Of a DNA stretch of 64,000 nt, positions 1 to 13,684 are shown piece after piece. Every line of letters starts with the position of its first letter. The stretch's first letter is position 1. The stretch comes from Rhodoblastus sp963704565 (GTDB lineage: Bacteria > Pseudomonadota > Alphaproteobacteria > Rhizobiales > Beijerinckiaceae). The stretch spans positions 3,410,001 to 3,474,000 of the forward strand of contig OY969917.1 in NCBI GenBank assembly GCA_963704565.1, read 5' to 3'. Under the pieces are notes generated by a model. The model had not been told where the DNA came from, did not search any database, and was given only the letters and a program-made list of their open reading frames with translations. The translations under genes and the position numbers were made by a program.

Positions 1-1166
1 GCGCTGGCCGGCATCCAGGCGACGCAGACGCACGCTTCCAGTCCGTCGTCCTGCTTCAGGGTTTCGAGCGTCGCGTCGATCGACGCGGCGGTGCCGGCGA
101 GCAGGGCCTTGCGCCAGATTGCGAGCGCGCGGCCCTTGAGGAAGGCTTCTCCAATCTCGCCGGCGGCGTCCGGTCCTTTCGCCAGAGTCTCGACCGCTGC
201 CCGTAGCGCCGGAGCATGGTCGGCGCCGCCGGGCCAGTCTTCCGGCGTCAACCGGGTCAGCAGGCGGTGCCAGGCGCCCGGCGTCGAAAGCGGCGCATCG
301 CTCGGCAGAACGCGCAGCCAGCCTTCGGGCAGTGTCTCGAAAGGCCCGCTGTCCCCGCAGAGCGCCGCGAGGCGGCGCAGCCGCGACTGCGACAGGCCGC
401 GGACCACGATGTCGGCCAGCGCTGCGGCCGCCTGGCCCTCGCGGGTGGTGACGGTGCGGATGCCATGGACGAAGTGCAGGTCGATGTTGGCGTCGGCGCG
501 CACGGCCAGGAAATGATCGTCATAGTCGGCGGGCGAAGCGGTCGCGATGGCGATCTCCGAAGGCGAGACGCCCGAGGCAAGCAGGGCGCGCGCCCAGCGC
601 ATCGCCTCGATGGCCTCGTGATAGGCCGTCGCCGCGCTGACGGCGCTGATCCCCGGCGCTTGCGCCGGTGCGCGCGCGACCGTGACGCCGGTGCCGTCCA
701 GCCACGCGGGAACGCTCCTCGGGCCGGCCGACCACCGCACGGGAATATGGGCGGTAAGGGCCTGGAGCAGCGGTCGCCAGCAGGGCGAGAGTTCGGTAAG
801 GCCGGCGATCTCCAACGGGCCGAGGACCGCCGGCGCATGGCCGATTCGGGCGGTTGCGGCGGCCACGATGTCGAGAGGCCGCATCATCCCGGGCGGAAGC
901 TGGTCGAGGGCGGCGGCTTCTAGGCGTGCGATGGCTGCGAGACGCGGATAGTCGGCCGCGCGTGCGGCAAGATCGATGCCCGCGCGCCAGGCTTTGTGGA
1001 GGGTGTCAGCCGCCGCGTCGATCATGCCGGGAAGAGCCTTGATGCTCTCCAGCTCGCCCATCGGCGTGGCAGGCATGGCCGCCTGGATGGCCGCGCGCAG
1101 GCTTTCGTCGTCAATGGAGCGGGCGAAGCCGCCCGCCAGCCGAACGGCGGCCTGCTCGAAGGACAT
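1..1166 (-). CDS. AddB-like / PD-(D/E)XK nuclease family protein, N-terminal part (runs off window)
   Basis: The minus strand is open from an ATG at 1166 to position 1 with no stop, giving about 388 residues of an incomplete protein that begins MSFEQAAVRL. The long alanine-rich helical segments, with blocks such as AYHEAIEAMRWARALL and VSPSEIAIATAS, resemble the inactivated helicase half of AddB/RecB-like exonucleases, whose nuclease domain would be downstream and out of view. The start is uncertain because the ribosome-binding site is weak. It is divergent from the WYL-led operon, so it may be a partner or simply another cargo gene. The family call rests on general similarity only. Confidence 0.5.
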   Translation of the reverse strand, partial: MSFEQAAVRLAGGFARSIDDESLRAAIQAAMPATPMGELESIKALPGMIDAAADTLHKAWRAGIDLAARAADYPRLAAIARLEAAALDQLPPGMMRPLDIVAAATARIGHAPAVLGPLEIAGLTELSPCWRPLLQALTAHIPVRWSAGPRSVPAWLDGTGVTVARAPAQAPGISAVSAATAYHEAIEAMRWARALLASGVSPSEIAIATASPADYDDHFLAVRADANIDLHFVHGIRTVTTREGQAAAALADIVVRGLSQSRLRRLAALCGDSGPFETLPEGWLRVLPSDAPLSTPGAWHRLLTRLTPEDWPGGADHAPALRAAVETLAKGPDAAGEIGEAFLKGRALAIWRKALLAGTAASIDATLETLKQDDGLEACVCVAWMPAS

Positions 1167-1177
1167 AACCTGAAGTC

Positions 1178-1193
1178 CGTGACGACCGTCACG
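1178..1193. promoter_or_regulatory. Inverted repeat upstream of the AddB-like gene
   Basis: CGTGAC and GTCACG form a perfect 6-bp inverted repeat around GACC, 12 bases before the minus-strand ATG at 1166. Its place in the 327-bp divergent gap suggests an operator. Apart from this repeat and the promoter at 1403-1431, nothing else was recognised in 1167-1493. Confidence 0.35.
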
Positions 1194-1402
1194 ACTCGCC
1201 GCGAGCCGGCACTCCCGCATGGCGAGGCGGCCATGAACAACCAAGGTGGATCGATGCGCAATGGTCATGACCGCTCTCCTTCCGAGCGCAGCTTATTGTC
1301 GGGGCGCCGCGCCAGCAGCGATCAATGCCGCCAGCTTGCCGGTGATCTGCCATTTCGAGCCCTGCCGCGGCATGCCACGCCCCTTCTGCCTGCAATGGCC
1401 CA

Positions 1403-1431
1403 TTGACGGACGCTGCTAATGGGAATAATAA
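1403..1431 (+). promoter_or_regulatory. Sigma-70-type promoter for the WYL/helicase operon
   Basis: TTGACG at 1403-1408 and TAATAA at 1426-1431 are separated by exactly 17 bases and point at the WYL gene start at 1494. The local drop in GC content supports the call. The leader would be roughly 55 bases. Confidence 0.5.
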
Positions 1432-1493
1432 ATACACGGACGTCAACAGGCTGTCCATATAGTTTTTATGCTCATTTGTGCGAGGCGGGGTTA

Positions 1494-2378
1494 ATGACAG
1501 AGGCGGGGGCGACGTTGAAATGGGGAGTGGGGCGCCGGCTCGAATTCATCGAGTTCCGGCTGTTCTGGGAGAGCTCGATCAACCGGGCCGACCTCGTGGA
1601 GGCGTTCGGCGTTTCGGTGCCGCAGGCGTCCAAGGACTTGACGCTCTATCAGGAGCGCGCGCCGGGAAACATGGAGTATGACACCCGCGCCAAGCGCTAC
1701 GTCGCCGCCGAAAAGTTCGTTCTGCGCTTCCTTGAACCGGACCCCTACATCTATCTCTCGCAGCTTCGTTCGGTCGCCGAAGGGGCCGTGCCCGCGAGCG
1801 ATTCGTGGATTGCCGCGCTTCCTAGAGCCGACGTCGCCCTGACCCCCAAGCGGGACATCAACATTGAGGTTCTGCGCAAGATCCTCGACGCCATCCGCGA
1901 AGGCGTCTCTGTTGATATTTTTTACCAGTCGATGAACAAGGCGCGCCCAGATCCAATCTGGCGCAGAATTACGCCGCACGCCTTCGGCTATGACGACTTT
2001 CGCTGGCACGCCCGAGCCTACTGCCACCTTGAGCACAAGTTCAAGGACTTCCTCCTGCCCAGGATTCTGGAGGTCGGTGGCAAAGGCGACCCCGGTGCAT
2101 CGGGCGAGCAGGACTGGCTTTGGAACAACTATTTCGACATCATCATTGGGCCGCACCCTGATCTCACCGAAAGCCAGAAGAAGGTGGTCGCCAAGGATTA
2201 TGGTTTCGACCGTGGCGGCGACATCATCTCCGTTCGCTATGCCATGCTCTTTTATGTTCTGAAACGCCTTGGTTTGCTTGGCGATGCAGCAAAGCAGAGT
2301 GCGAGATCGCAGCATATCGTAACAATAAACCGCAAAGAAACTGAGGCCGCGCTTGAGAAGGCGGAGCTTCAGCTGTGA
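1494..2378 (+). CDS. WYL-domain transcriptional regulator with N-terminal HTH
   Basis: A 294-residue regulator. The N-terminal ~75 residues form a winged-helix-like domain (FGVSVPQASKDLTLYQ reads as the recognition helix), and residues ~130-220 match a WYL ligand-sensing domain. WYL proteins regulate many defence operons, often as repressors that respond to nucleic acid or nucleotide ligands. The ATG at 1494 was chosen over upstream in-frame codons because a GAGGCGGGG stretch precedes it. It is the first gene of the operon that continues into the SNF2 helicase 22 bases downstream and likely controls that operon. Confidence 0.85.
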   Translation: MTEAGATLKWGVGRRLEFIEFRLFWESSINRADLVEAFGVSVPQASKDLTLYQERAPGNMEYDTRAKRYVAAEKFVLRFLEPDPYIYLSQLRSVAEGAVPASDSWIAALPRADVALTPKRDINIEVLRKILDAIREGVSVDIFYQSMNKARPDPIWRRITPHAFGYDDFRWHARAYCHLEHKFKDFLLPRILEVGGKGDPGASGEQDWLWNNYFDIIIGPHPDLTESQKKVVAKDYGFDRGGDIISVRYAMLFYVLKRLGLLGDAAKQSARSQHIVTINRKETEAALEKAELQL

Positions 2379-2400
2379 AAGAACTGGGGAGCGCCGACTG

Positions 2401-5912
<3,512 letters not shown>

Positions 5913-5916
<4 letters not shown>

Positions 5917-6758
5917 GGATCACCAAAGGCCTGATCATCGCCGATCCTTGGATCGGATACATCCTCGACAGAACGAAGGATTGGGAAATGCGATCGTCGT
6001 CGGCGGCGTATCGCGGTTCATTCGGCCTTATTCGGAAGGGAACTGGTTCTGTGTATGGCGTCGCGCGGCTGGTCGATGTCGGCGCGCCGCTGTCACCGGA
6101 TGAGATGATTGCCAGTTTTGAGCATCATCGCATCCCCGATCACATGATCCGTTCAGGCGAAGTGGCAAAATGGAACACGCCATGGAAGCTTGCCGACGTG
6201 CAGCGGCTTTCCCCTCCCGTAGCCTACCGGCACCGGGCTGGAGCCGTCACCTGGGTCGAGCTGGATCACGACGCTTCTGCAGCGATCGCCCGCCAGCTTG
6301 GCGAATTGGTTGAGTCTGTGCCTGGCATATCTGCCGCTCCGCTGAATTCCGCACAGCAGTCCCCTGTCCTCAAGGCCCAGCAAGAGCTGCCAGTTCGATT
6401 GGTCGCGTCCGCTTCATGCCCCACGACGAGCGGCGCGCTGATTGGCCAGGTTGAGATCACCCAGGGCAATATCGATCACAACCACATCTACCTGCGCTCA
6501 TTCTTCGAGCGATTTCCCGAGGATGCCGTCGGAGGATCAAACCGGCATGAAAAGGCCGCGCGCGAGGTAATTGTGGACTGGGGTGGAAGCGCACCCATTC
6601 ACACTGATCTCGACGGATCGAAGAGATTTTTCCGTGCGCGCGGATGGATCCGAGATTTCTTTGAATTGCATGAGGCAGAGGCGGGAGATCGGGTTCTGAT
6701 CGAAGAGACAGGCCCTTATGCCTACAAAGTGCGACTTAGAAAGACGAGCAAAGCATGA
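5913..6758 (+). CDS. ASCH-domain protein with C-terminal B3-like DNA-binding region
   Basis: A 281-residue protein between the helicase and the methylase, coupled to both by ATGA overlaps. Residues ~5-60 (GLIIADPWIGYILDRTKDWE and the following GLIRKGTGSVYGVARLVDV) fit the ASCH fold, a PUA-like barrel that binds modified bases or RNA. Residues ~175-275, with NHIYLRSFFERFP, GGSNRHEKAAREV and a final barrel strand, resemble B3/EcoRII-N-type pseudobarrel DNA-binding domains. I infer a reader or specificity subunit for the system. The ASCH call is fairly secure; the B3-like call is weaker. No enzymatic motif is seen. Confidence 0.65.
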
Positions 6759-9662
6759 CTCACAAAAAGAAACTCATCGAAGTCGCCATCCCTCTTGAAG
6801 CAATCAACGCGGCTTCGGCGCGGGAAAAGTCGATCCGGCATGGGCATCCGTCCACGCTGCATCTGTGGTGGGCGCGGCGGCCGCTGGCGGCGTGCCGGGC
6901 GGTGCTGTTTGCGCAGCTTGTCGATGACCCTTCGGGTTATGCGGACAAGCTGCTGGACGACCCGAAAATCCGTAAGCAGGCGGAGTCGGACTTGGTCGTG
7001 CGCCTTAAGACTTGGCGAGTCCGCAAGGCCGACGCGCAGGGCAATTTGCCTGACACGCCAGAGCCGACGCTGGAGGATTGCGCAGCGGACATCGAGCGCA
7101 AGCGACTATTCCAAATCATCGAAGAACTGGTGGTCTGGGAAAACTCGACGAACGAGGAAGTGCTGGAACGCGCGCGAGCGGAAATCCGACGGTCCTGCGG
7201 CGGTGTGCTGCCGTCCATCTATGATCCGTTCTCAGGCGGCGGGTCGATTCCGCTTGAGGCGCAGCGCCTCGGCCTGCCAGCCTATGGGTCCGATCTCAAT
7301 CCGGTCGCGGTGATGATCGGCAAGGCGATGATCGAGATCCCGCCGAAGTTCAAGAACAAGGAACCGATCCATCCTGGCGCGAAGGACCGGCAGTTCTACC
7401 GCAATGCCGAAGGATTGGCTGAGGACGTAAAATTTTACGGTGAATGGATGCGCGAGAAGGCGTGGGAACGCATCGGGCATCTCTACCCGCAAGTGGACCT
7501 GCCGAAGGAGTACGGCGGCGGCAAGGCGACAGTGATTGCCTGGATCTGGGCGCGGACTGTGCCCAGCCCCGACCCCGCATTCTCGAACGTGCAGGTGCCG
7601 ATCGCATCGAGTTTCCTGCTCAGCACTAAGGCCAGCAAGGAGGCGTGGGTTGAACCCATCATCGACAAGCAGGCGAAGACCATCTCCTACCGGATCAGGC
7701 ATGGCGGCACGAAAGCCGAGATCGCCGCAGCCAAGGAAGGCACCAAGGCAGGTCGCGGCGCGAATTTCCGCTGCTTGATGTCGGATACCGCGATCACACC
7801 CAAGCACATCACTTCGGCTGGAAAGTCTGGGGCGATGGGCCAAGCCTTGATCGCGATCGTGGCCGAAGGCAAAGGCGCGCGCACCTATGTTGCGCCAACA
7901 CCTGAGCATGGCGCGATTGCCTTTTCCGCGGCACCAACTTGGAAGCCGGAGCAACGTCAGCCGGAGAATCCGCGGTGGTTCTCGCCACCTGCCTACGGAA
8001 TGGAAACCTTCGGTGATTTGTTTACCGATCGGCAGTTGGTAGCGCTGAACACCTTCAGCGATCTTGTGCGCGAGGCACGGGCGCAGATTGAGGCTGACGC
8101 ATTGGCCGCCGGAATCTCCTCCGATCCCACCCCATTGCGTGATGGCGGTATTGGAGCCAAGGCCTATGCCGAGGCAGTGAGCGTGTATTTATCGTTTGCG
8201 ATTGACCGGCTCGCCGATGCGTGCAGTTCCATCGCCACATGGTCGTCATCTGAATTTATCCGATTCACATTTGCACGGCAGGCGATCCCGATGACTTGGG
8301 ATTTCGCCGAGTGCAATGTCTTCAGCGAAAGCACAGGGAATTTTTTGGGCGCAGTCGATTGGGTCTGGAAGGCACTTTCTGGTCTGGGACCAAACGCCGA
8401 CGGCACTGAGATTCAGCACGATGCGCAGAATGTACGTTTGCCCGAGGGGGCGGTCATCTCGACCGATCCGCCATATTACGACAACATCGGTTATGCCGAT
8501 CTGTCCGACTATTTCTATGTCTGGCTCAGGCGTAATATCAGGGATGTGTATCCAGATCTCAGTAGTACCATTGCTGTTCCGAAGGAAGAGGAATTGGTGG
8601 CAACGCCCTATCGGCACGGCGGCAAAAGGAAAGCTGAGGAACACTTTCTCACGGGCATGACTGCGGCGATCTATAGCCTCGCACGTCAGTCGTCAGCATC
8701 GTTTCCTGCCACAATTTATTATGCCTTTAAACAAAGCGAGGTTGAACAAGACGGCCTAAGTTCGACTGGTTGGGCAACCTTTTTGCAAGCCGTTATCACG
8801 TCAGGATATTCGATCGCTACGGACCTGGCCTGTTCGTACGGAGCGGGCAGCAAGAACGATTGCAGCGGGCACAAATGCCCTTGCAAATTCTGTGGTACTG
8901 GTTTGCCGCAAGAAAGATCCTGCCGCAGGGGTCATTACACTGGCCGAGTTTACCCGCGCGTTGAAGCGAGAGCTTCCGCCCGAGATTGCGAAGCTTCAGG
9001 CGGCCAACATCGCTCCGGCGGACATGCCCCAATCGGCTATCGGCCCCGGCATGGGGGTCTTTTCACGCTACAGAGCTGTGTTGGAGGCCGGCGACAGCCC
9101 AATGAGCGTGAAGACCGCCCTTCAGCTCATCAACAAGGAACTGGACGAGTATCTTGGCGGTATTCAGGGCGAGTTCGATGCCGATACCCGCTTCGCGATC
9201 ACCTGGTTCGAGCAGAATGGGCTGAAAGCCGGCGATTATGGCACTGCCAACAGCATCGCTATGGCGCGCGGCATTTCGGTCGAAAGCGTCAGACACGCTG
9301 GAATCGTAGAAAGTGCAGCGAACAAGGTCCGCATCCTTTCGCGCGACGAACTCGATGATGATTGGAACCCGGAGGAGGACCGCCACCTGACGGTGTGGGA
9401 GTGCCTCCAGCATCTGGTCCGGCAGCATGAGAAGGACGGCATCTCCCACGATACCGCCGTCCTGCTGAAGAAGATCAACACCCAAGCCGAGGCCGTGAAG
9501 GATCTCGCCTACTGCCTCTACGACATCAGCGCCAACAAGCGGAAGGATGCGAAGGAGGCCACGGCCTACAACGCCTTGATCGCCGACTGGACCGAGCTGA
9601 CGAAGGCTGCGGCGGCCATCCATGACACGAGCGGGGATCGCCAGATCCGGCTGGATATTTGA
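6755..9662 (+). pseudogene. DUF1156 adenine-specific DNA methylase, split by a one-base insertion
   Basis: The N-terminus is a classic DUF1156 segment (IEVAIPLEAINAASAREKSI, then HPSTLHLWWARRP). SAM-binding motif I is DPFSGGGSIPLEA at residue 157 and the catalytic motif is DPPYYDN at residue 571, as in COG1743-type N6-adenine/N4-cytosine methylases. The reading frame is lost near 8821: removing one G from ACGGACC restores GYSIATTWPVRTERAARTI and the downstream frame runs on to 9662, a protein of about 968 residues. As written, translation gives an 867-residue protein ending at 9358 with a nonsense tail, and an orphan downstream frame. Coupled to the ASCH gene by an ATGA overlap. Either the system is inactivated, or the extra base is an assembly error. 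Confidence 0.85.
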
Positions 9663-9675
9663 GGGGGAACGGGAC

Positions 9676-12600
9676 GTGGCAAAGAGTACGCGCCAATATG
9701 TGTTTGAAGGGATGGAACTGCTGCCGGCAGCGCTGATCCCCTTCGTCGAAAAGAGGCTCGAAACCTCCCTCAAGGGGCACTGGCAGGTCCAGGTTTTGGA
9801 GAAGCTGCCGAGCCTGCGCCCCAGCAGCAACGGCGAGGTCGGCTGGGATCAGGCGGCGCTGTTCAATGCGATGGATCGCTTCTGGAGCGAGGCGTTCAAG
9901 GCCGTTCTCGGCCGCGCCGAGCGGTCGCTGGTCAATGAGCTGGGCGACGTCCGCAACAAGCTCTCGCACAACGAGACTTTCACCTATGACGACGCCGAAC
10001 GCGCGCTGGATACCATGCGCCGGCTTATGGAGGCGATCAGTGCCGGAGAAACGGCCGAGCAACTCGGCAAGATGCGCGACACAATCCTGCGCACCAAGTT
10101 CACCGAGCTTCAGCGCAACGAGGAACGCCGGAAAACTCAGCGCTTGGAAATCTCGGTCGAGACCGTAGCGGGGCTCCTTCCTTGGCGCGAGGTGGTCGAG
10201 CCGCACCAGGATGTCGCTACCGGCGAATTCCAGCAGGCCGAGTTCGCTGCTGATCTCGCCAAGGTGCATTCCGGCAGCGCGCCGCCCGAATATCGCGAGC
10301 CACGGCAGTTTTTCAGCCGAACCTATCTGACCGAGGGATTAAGCGCCCTTCTGGTCGGCGCAGCCAAGCGGCTCTCTGGCGGCGGCGGCGATCCGGTCGT
10401 CGAACTGCAAACCAATTTCGGCGGCGGCAAGACCCACTCGATGCTGGCCCTCTATCACATGGCGGGACCGACGCCTGTCCAGGACCTGTCGGGACTAGAT
10501 CAGTTGCTCGATAAACATGGGCTGAGCGTGCCGAATGCGATCAATCGTGCGGTGCTGGTCGGCACCTCGCGCGGACCGCAGGACGTGATCAATGCCGAAG
10601 GCGGCCGTAAGATCCGCACGACCTGGGGAGAGCTGGCATGGCAGCTCGGCGGCCCGGAAGCTTTCGATATGCTGGCCGAAAATGACGCCAACGGCATTGC
10701 GCCGGGGTCTCAGCTGCTCGAAACGCTGTTCAAGAAGTATGCGCCGTGCCTGATCCTGATCGACGAATGGGTCGCCTATCTGCGGCAGATTTATAAGGTC
10801 GAGGGTTTGCCGTCCGGTTCGTTCGACGCGAACCTTTCCTTCGTCCAGTCATTGACCGAGGCGGTCAAGGCGAGCCCGGGCACCCTGCTGGTTGCTTCCT
10901 TGCCGGCATCGCAGATCGAGGTGGGCGGCGAAGGTGGTCAGGAGGCGTTGGCCCGCCTCAAGCAGACCTTCAGTCGCGTGGAATCGTCGTGGCGGCCGGC
11001 GAGCCAGGAGGAGAGCTATGAGATCGTCCGGCGACGGCTGTTCAAGGAAATCGCTGGCGACAAGTTCCATCACCGCGACAACACGCTGAAGCAGTTCGCC
11101 AAGCTTTACCGTGAGAACGCCAACGATTTCCCCCAAGGCTGCGCGGACGAGGATTATCGGCGGAAGCTGGAGAAGGCCTATCCAATCCATCCTGAGCTTT
11201 TCGATCAGCTCTACACAACTTGGGGCTCGCTTGAAAAATTTCAGCGTACGCGAGGCGTCTTGCGCTTGATGGCGCAGGCCATTCACGAGCTTTGGATGAA
11301 CGGCGATCCGTCTGTCATGATCATGCCGGGCAGCGTAGCGGTTAGTTCGCCCCGTGTGGAGCCGGAATTGCTCCATTATCTCGACGTGAGCTGGCAATCG
11401 ATCATCGCCGGCGATGTCGATGGCACGGCGTCGACGCCATACAAGATCGACCAGTCGGCGCCCAACCTCAACCGCTACTCGGCAACTCGGCGCGTTGCCC
11501 GCACGATCTTCATGGGAACGGCGCCTACGCATCAGCAGCAGAACACTGGCCTCGACGATAAGCAGATCAATCTCGGTGTCGTTCAGCCGGGCGAGCGTCC
11601 GGCGATCTTCGGCGATGCGCTGCGACGACTGACCAACCAGGCCAAGTTCATGCACGCCGATCTTGGCCGGTATTGGTACTCGATGTCGGCGAGCCTCAAC
11701 CGCATCGCGGCGGACAAGGCAGCGCAGATCGAGTCGGCGCTGGTTGACGTGACGATCGACGTGGAACTCGGCAAATATGTGAATGGCCTCGCGGATCGGG
11801 GGCATTTCGACGCCGTGCAGGTCGCGCCGGCCTCATCGGCGGAAGTCCCCGATGAAGCGGGCGGTGTGCGCGTCGTCGTGTTGGGCGTAAAGCATCCGCA
11901 TAACGGACGCGAGGGCTCGGATGCGCTGGTCGAGGCGAAAGACATCCTCATGCAACGCGGCAGCACGCCGCGCGTCTATCGCAATATGCTGGTGTTCATC
12001 GCTGCGGAAGCTCGGCAACTCGACCATCTGAGGGATGCCGTGCGCGCCTCCCTGGCGTGGGGAGAAATCGTCCGCGACAAGGAGCGCCTTGAACTCCGAC
12101 CTAGCGACCAGAAGCTCGCCGAGGCCAAGTTGGCCGAAGCGAAGGAGACGATGAAGACGCGCCTGAAAGAGGCGTGGTGCTATTTGCACTATCCGGCGCA
12201 AGAGAGCGCCCAGGCTGATTGGGAGTGGGTGTCGGGCAAGATTCCGGCGCAGGACGGTTTGCTGGCACGGGCCAGCAAGAAACTGGTGGCTGAGGAGGGC
12301 TTGCTCGTCGAGTTGGGGCCGTCGCGCCTCGACCGCGATCTCCAGAAGTACATCTGGAACGACAAGCCTCATTTGTCGCTAAAGGATCTGCGGGAATACC
12401 TCAATCGCTACATCTATCTGCCGCGTCTCAAGGGCCAGAATGTCCTGGTCAAGGCCGTACAGGCGGCGGTGAGCGGAATGTTGCCCGGCCCGTTCGCCTA
12501 CGCTGAACGATGGGACGAAAAGTCGGACACCTATTTAGGTCTGTCGATCGAGCGGGCGGTAAACGCCGTAATCGTGATCGACAGCGACAGCGTCATCGTG

Positions 12601-12972
12601 AATCCGGCTGTGGCGGAGGCGCACCGCCCGGCGCCAACCCCGCCTGTTTCCACCGGCACGCCTATGGGAACAGGCGACGGCGCAATGCCCGTCGGCGGTC
12701 CGTCCCCGGGCGATGGACCGACTGCACCTCCTATAGAGAGGAAGCCGACCCGGTTCACCGGCGCGGTGATGATTTCCGCGGAGAGACCAGCGAGGGACAT
12801 CCATCAGATAGTAGAGGCTATCGTCGAGCAGTTGACAACGCTGCCGGGGAGCGAGGTGAAGCTCCGACTGGAAATCGACGCGGAGGTTCCATCAGGCCTT
12901 GATCGCGCGAAGGTGCGGACGCTGATCGAAAACGCCAACACGCTTGGTTTCATTGAAAAGTCGGTTGAGTAG
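9676..12972 (+). CDS. HEPN (Swt1-like) - DUF499 AAA-type ATPase fusion
   Basis: A 1098-residue protein. The first ~115 residues fit the Swt1-like HEPN domain, with the ribonuclease signature RNKLSH at residues 93-98 (R-x4-H). The rest is a DUF499 (COG1483) ATPase with Walker A GGGKT at 249-253 and Walker B LILIDEW with Asp363. A proline/glycine-rich linker precedes a short C-terminal domain. The GTG at 9676 was chosen because a GAGGGGGAACGGG stretch precedes it; an upstream ATG at 9622 would overlap the methylase. DUF499 ATPases pair with DUF1156 methylases in predicted defence loci. I infer an ATP-gated effector that may cleave RNA when the system is triggered. Confidence 0.8.
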   Translation: MAKSTRQYVFEGMELLPAALIPFVEKRLETSLKGHWQVQVLEKLPSLRPSSNGEVGWDQAALFNAMDRFWSEAFKAVLGRAERSLVNELGDVRNKLSHNETFTYDDAERALDTMRRLMEAISAGETAEQLGKMRDTILRTKFTELQRNEERRKTQRLEISVETVAGLLPWREVVEPHQDVATGEFQQAEFAADLAKVHSGSAPPEYREPRQFFSRTYLTEGLSALLVGAAKRLSGGGGDPVVELQTNFGGGKTHSMLALYHMAGPTPVQDLSGLDQLLDKHGLSVPNAINRAVLVGTSRGPQDVINAEGGRKIRTTWGELAWQLGGPEAFDMLAENDANGIAPGSQLLETLFKKYAPCLILIDEWVAYLRQIYKVEGLPSGSFDANLSFVQSLTEAVKASPGTLLVASLPASQIEVGGEGGQEALARLKQTFSRVESSWRPASQEESYEIVRRRLFKEIAGDKFHHRDNTLKQFAKLYRENANDFPQGCADEDYRRKLEKAYPIHPELFDQLYTTWGSLEKFQRTRGVLRLMAQAIHELWMNGDPSVMIMPGSVAVSSPRVEPELLHYLDVSWQSIIAGDVDGTASTPYKIDQSAPNLNRYSATRRVARTIFMGTAPTHQQQNTGLDDKQINLGVVQPGERPAIFGDALRRLTNQAKFMHADLGRYWYSMSASLNRIAADKAAQIESALVDVTIDVELGKYVNGLADRGHFDAVQVAPASSAEVPDEAGGVRVVVLGVKHPHNGREGSDALVEAKDILMQRGSTPRVYRNMLVFIAAEARQLDHLRDAVRASLAWGEIVRDKERLELRPSDQKLAEAKLAEAKETMKTRLKEAWCYLHYPAQESAQADWEWVSGKIPAQDGLLARASKKLVAEEGLLVELGPSRLDRDLQKYIWNDKPHLSLKDLREYLNRYIYLPRLKGQNVLVKAVQAAVSGMLPGPFAYAERWDEKSDTYLGLSIERAVNAVIVIDSDSVIVNPAVAEAHRPAPTPPVSTGTPMGTGDGAMPVGGPSPGDGPTAPPIERKPTRFTGAVMISAERPARDIHQIVEAIVEQLTTLPGSEVKLRLEIDAEVPSGLDRAKVRTLIENANTLGFIEKSVE

Positions 12973-12990
12973 TCGTGGTGTCCTCTGTTG

Positions 12991-13073
12991 GTCATTAGCG
13001 ATGTCGCCGGAAAGACAGCGGACGGCGGCAGCACCTGGTTCGTTAACGGTTCAAAAGGCGTCAACTTTATCCA
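12991..13073. repeat. Imperfect direct repeat, copy 1 (83 bp)
   Basis: This segment matches 13685-13767 at 68 of 83 positions without gaps and includes the shared block GGTTCGTTAAC. It lies 63 bases upstream of the small gene at 13137, while the second copy lies just upstream of the LysR gene. The placement suggests a duplicated 5' regulatory region or a footprint of gene insertion by homologous exchange. Confidence 0.75.
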
Positions 13074-13136
13074 GGTATGTCGAAATTGTTTAGTGCAGTC
13101 GGAAGATAGCGGCGGTACGCGGAAAAGGCTCCACTC

Positions 13137-13625
13137 ATGACGCTTGCTCAGTTCGACCCGCTGGTAATCTTGATCACTCGCGATGAGGTTGAGCGTGGGG
13201 ACATCGACGCTGCCATTTCCGTGTTCAAGGACTGTCTCTCGTCCGTGGAGAAGATCCGCGCTCGGTTCGAGCAACTGGACATTGTATTTCACGGATACGA
13301 CGATGACAGGCGCGAGATTTTTGAAATCCCTGAGGTACGCAAATATGTAGGCCGTCTCGATGAAAAGTTTCCATTTTGGCTTTTTTTCATGAACAAGGAA
13401 TGCCTCGGTTTGCAGGCGATCTCACTATGCTTCCTTCCGCCCTATCTGACAGAACAAGCCAGGAAAACAATCATACCTCAGGGCCTTGATCAGCTGCTAA
13501 ACAATCGCTGGTGGCCAGCGATGAACCAGGTTTGCGAAGCAGTTGGTTTCACGGAAAATGAAATAGAAAAGCTTTCCGACCGCGTAGTCAGCTACTTCAC
13601 GAGTGGACCCGTTAATCGGCGCTGA
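13137..13625 (+). CDS. Hypothetical protein, 162 aa, unrecognised
   Basis: The product is a soluble, acidic 162-residue protein starting MTLAQFDPLVIL. It has an aromatic middle (KFPFWLFFMNKECLG) and a helical C-terminus, with no signal peptide and no clear membrane segment. A ribosome-binding site AAAAGG sits 8 bases before the ATG. The gene stands alone on the plus strand between two 83-bp direct repeats, 164 bases after the defence operon. Its GC content is lower than its neighbours', which suggests separate acquisition. It could be an accessory or immunity gene, but I cannot name a family. Confidence 0.65.
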   Translation: MTLAQFDPLVILITRDEVERGDIDAAISVFKDCLSSVEKIRARFEQLDIVFHGYDDDRREIFEIPEVRKYVGRLDEKFPFWLFFMNKECLGLQAISLCFLPPYLTEQARKTIIPQGLDQLLNNRWWPAMNQVCEAVGFTENEIEKLSDRVVSYFTSGPVNRR

Positions 13626-13684
13626 ATAATTCGCCTCACCGAGATCCCGATGACTACGATCGTGGCAACCAAAGTCGGAATGTT

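Noticed and set aside
8830..8930. A cysteine-rich, zinc-ribbon-like stretch in the apparent methylase C-terminus
   Set aside because: It is read only after the frameshift; the correct frame gives a normal family sequence with no such cluster, so it is an out-of-frame artefact.
8892..9662. A separate gene of about 256 residues after the methylase
   Set aside because: Its sequence is the natural C-terminal continuation of the DUF1156 methylase; no ribosome-binding site supports an independent start.
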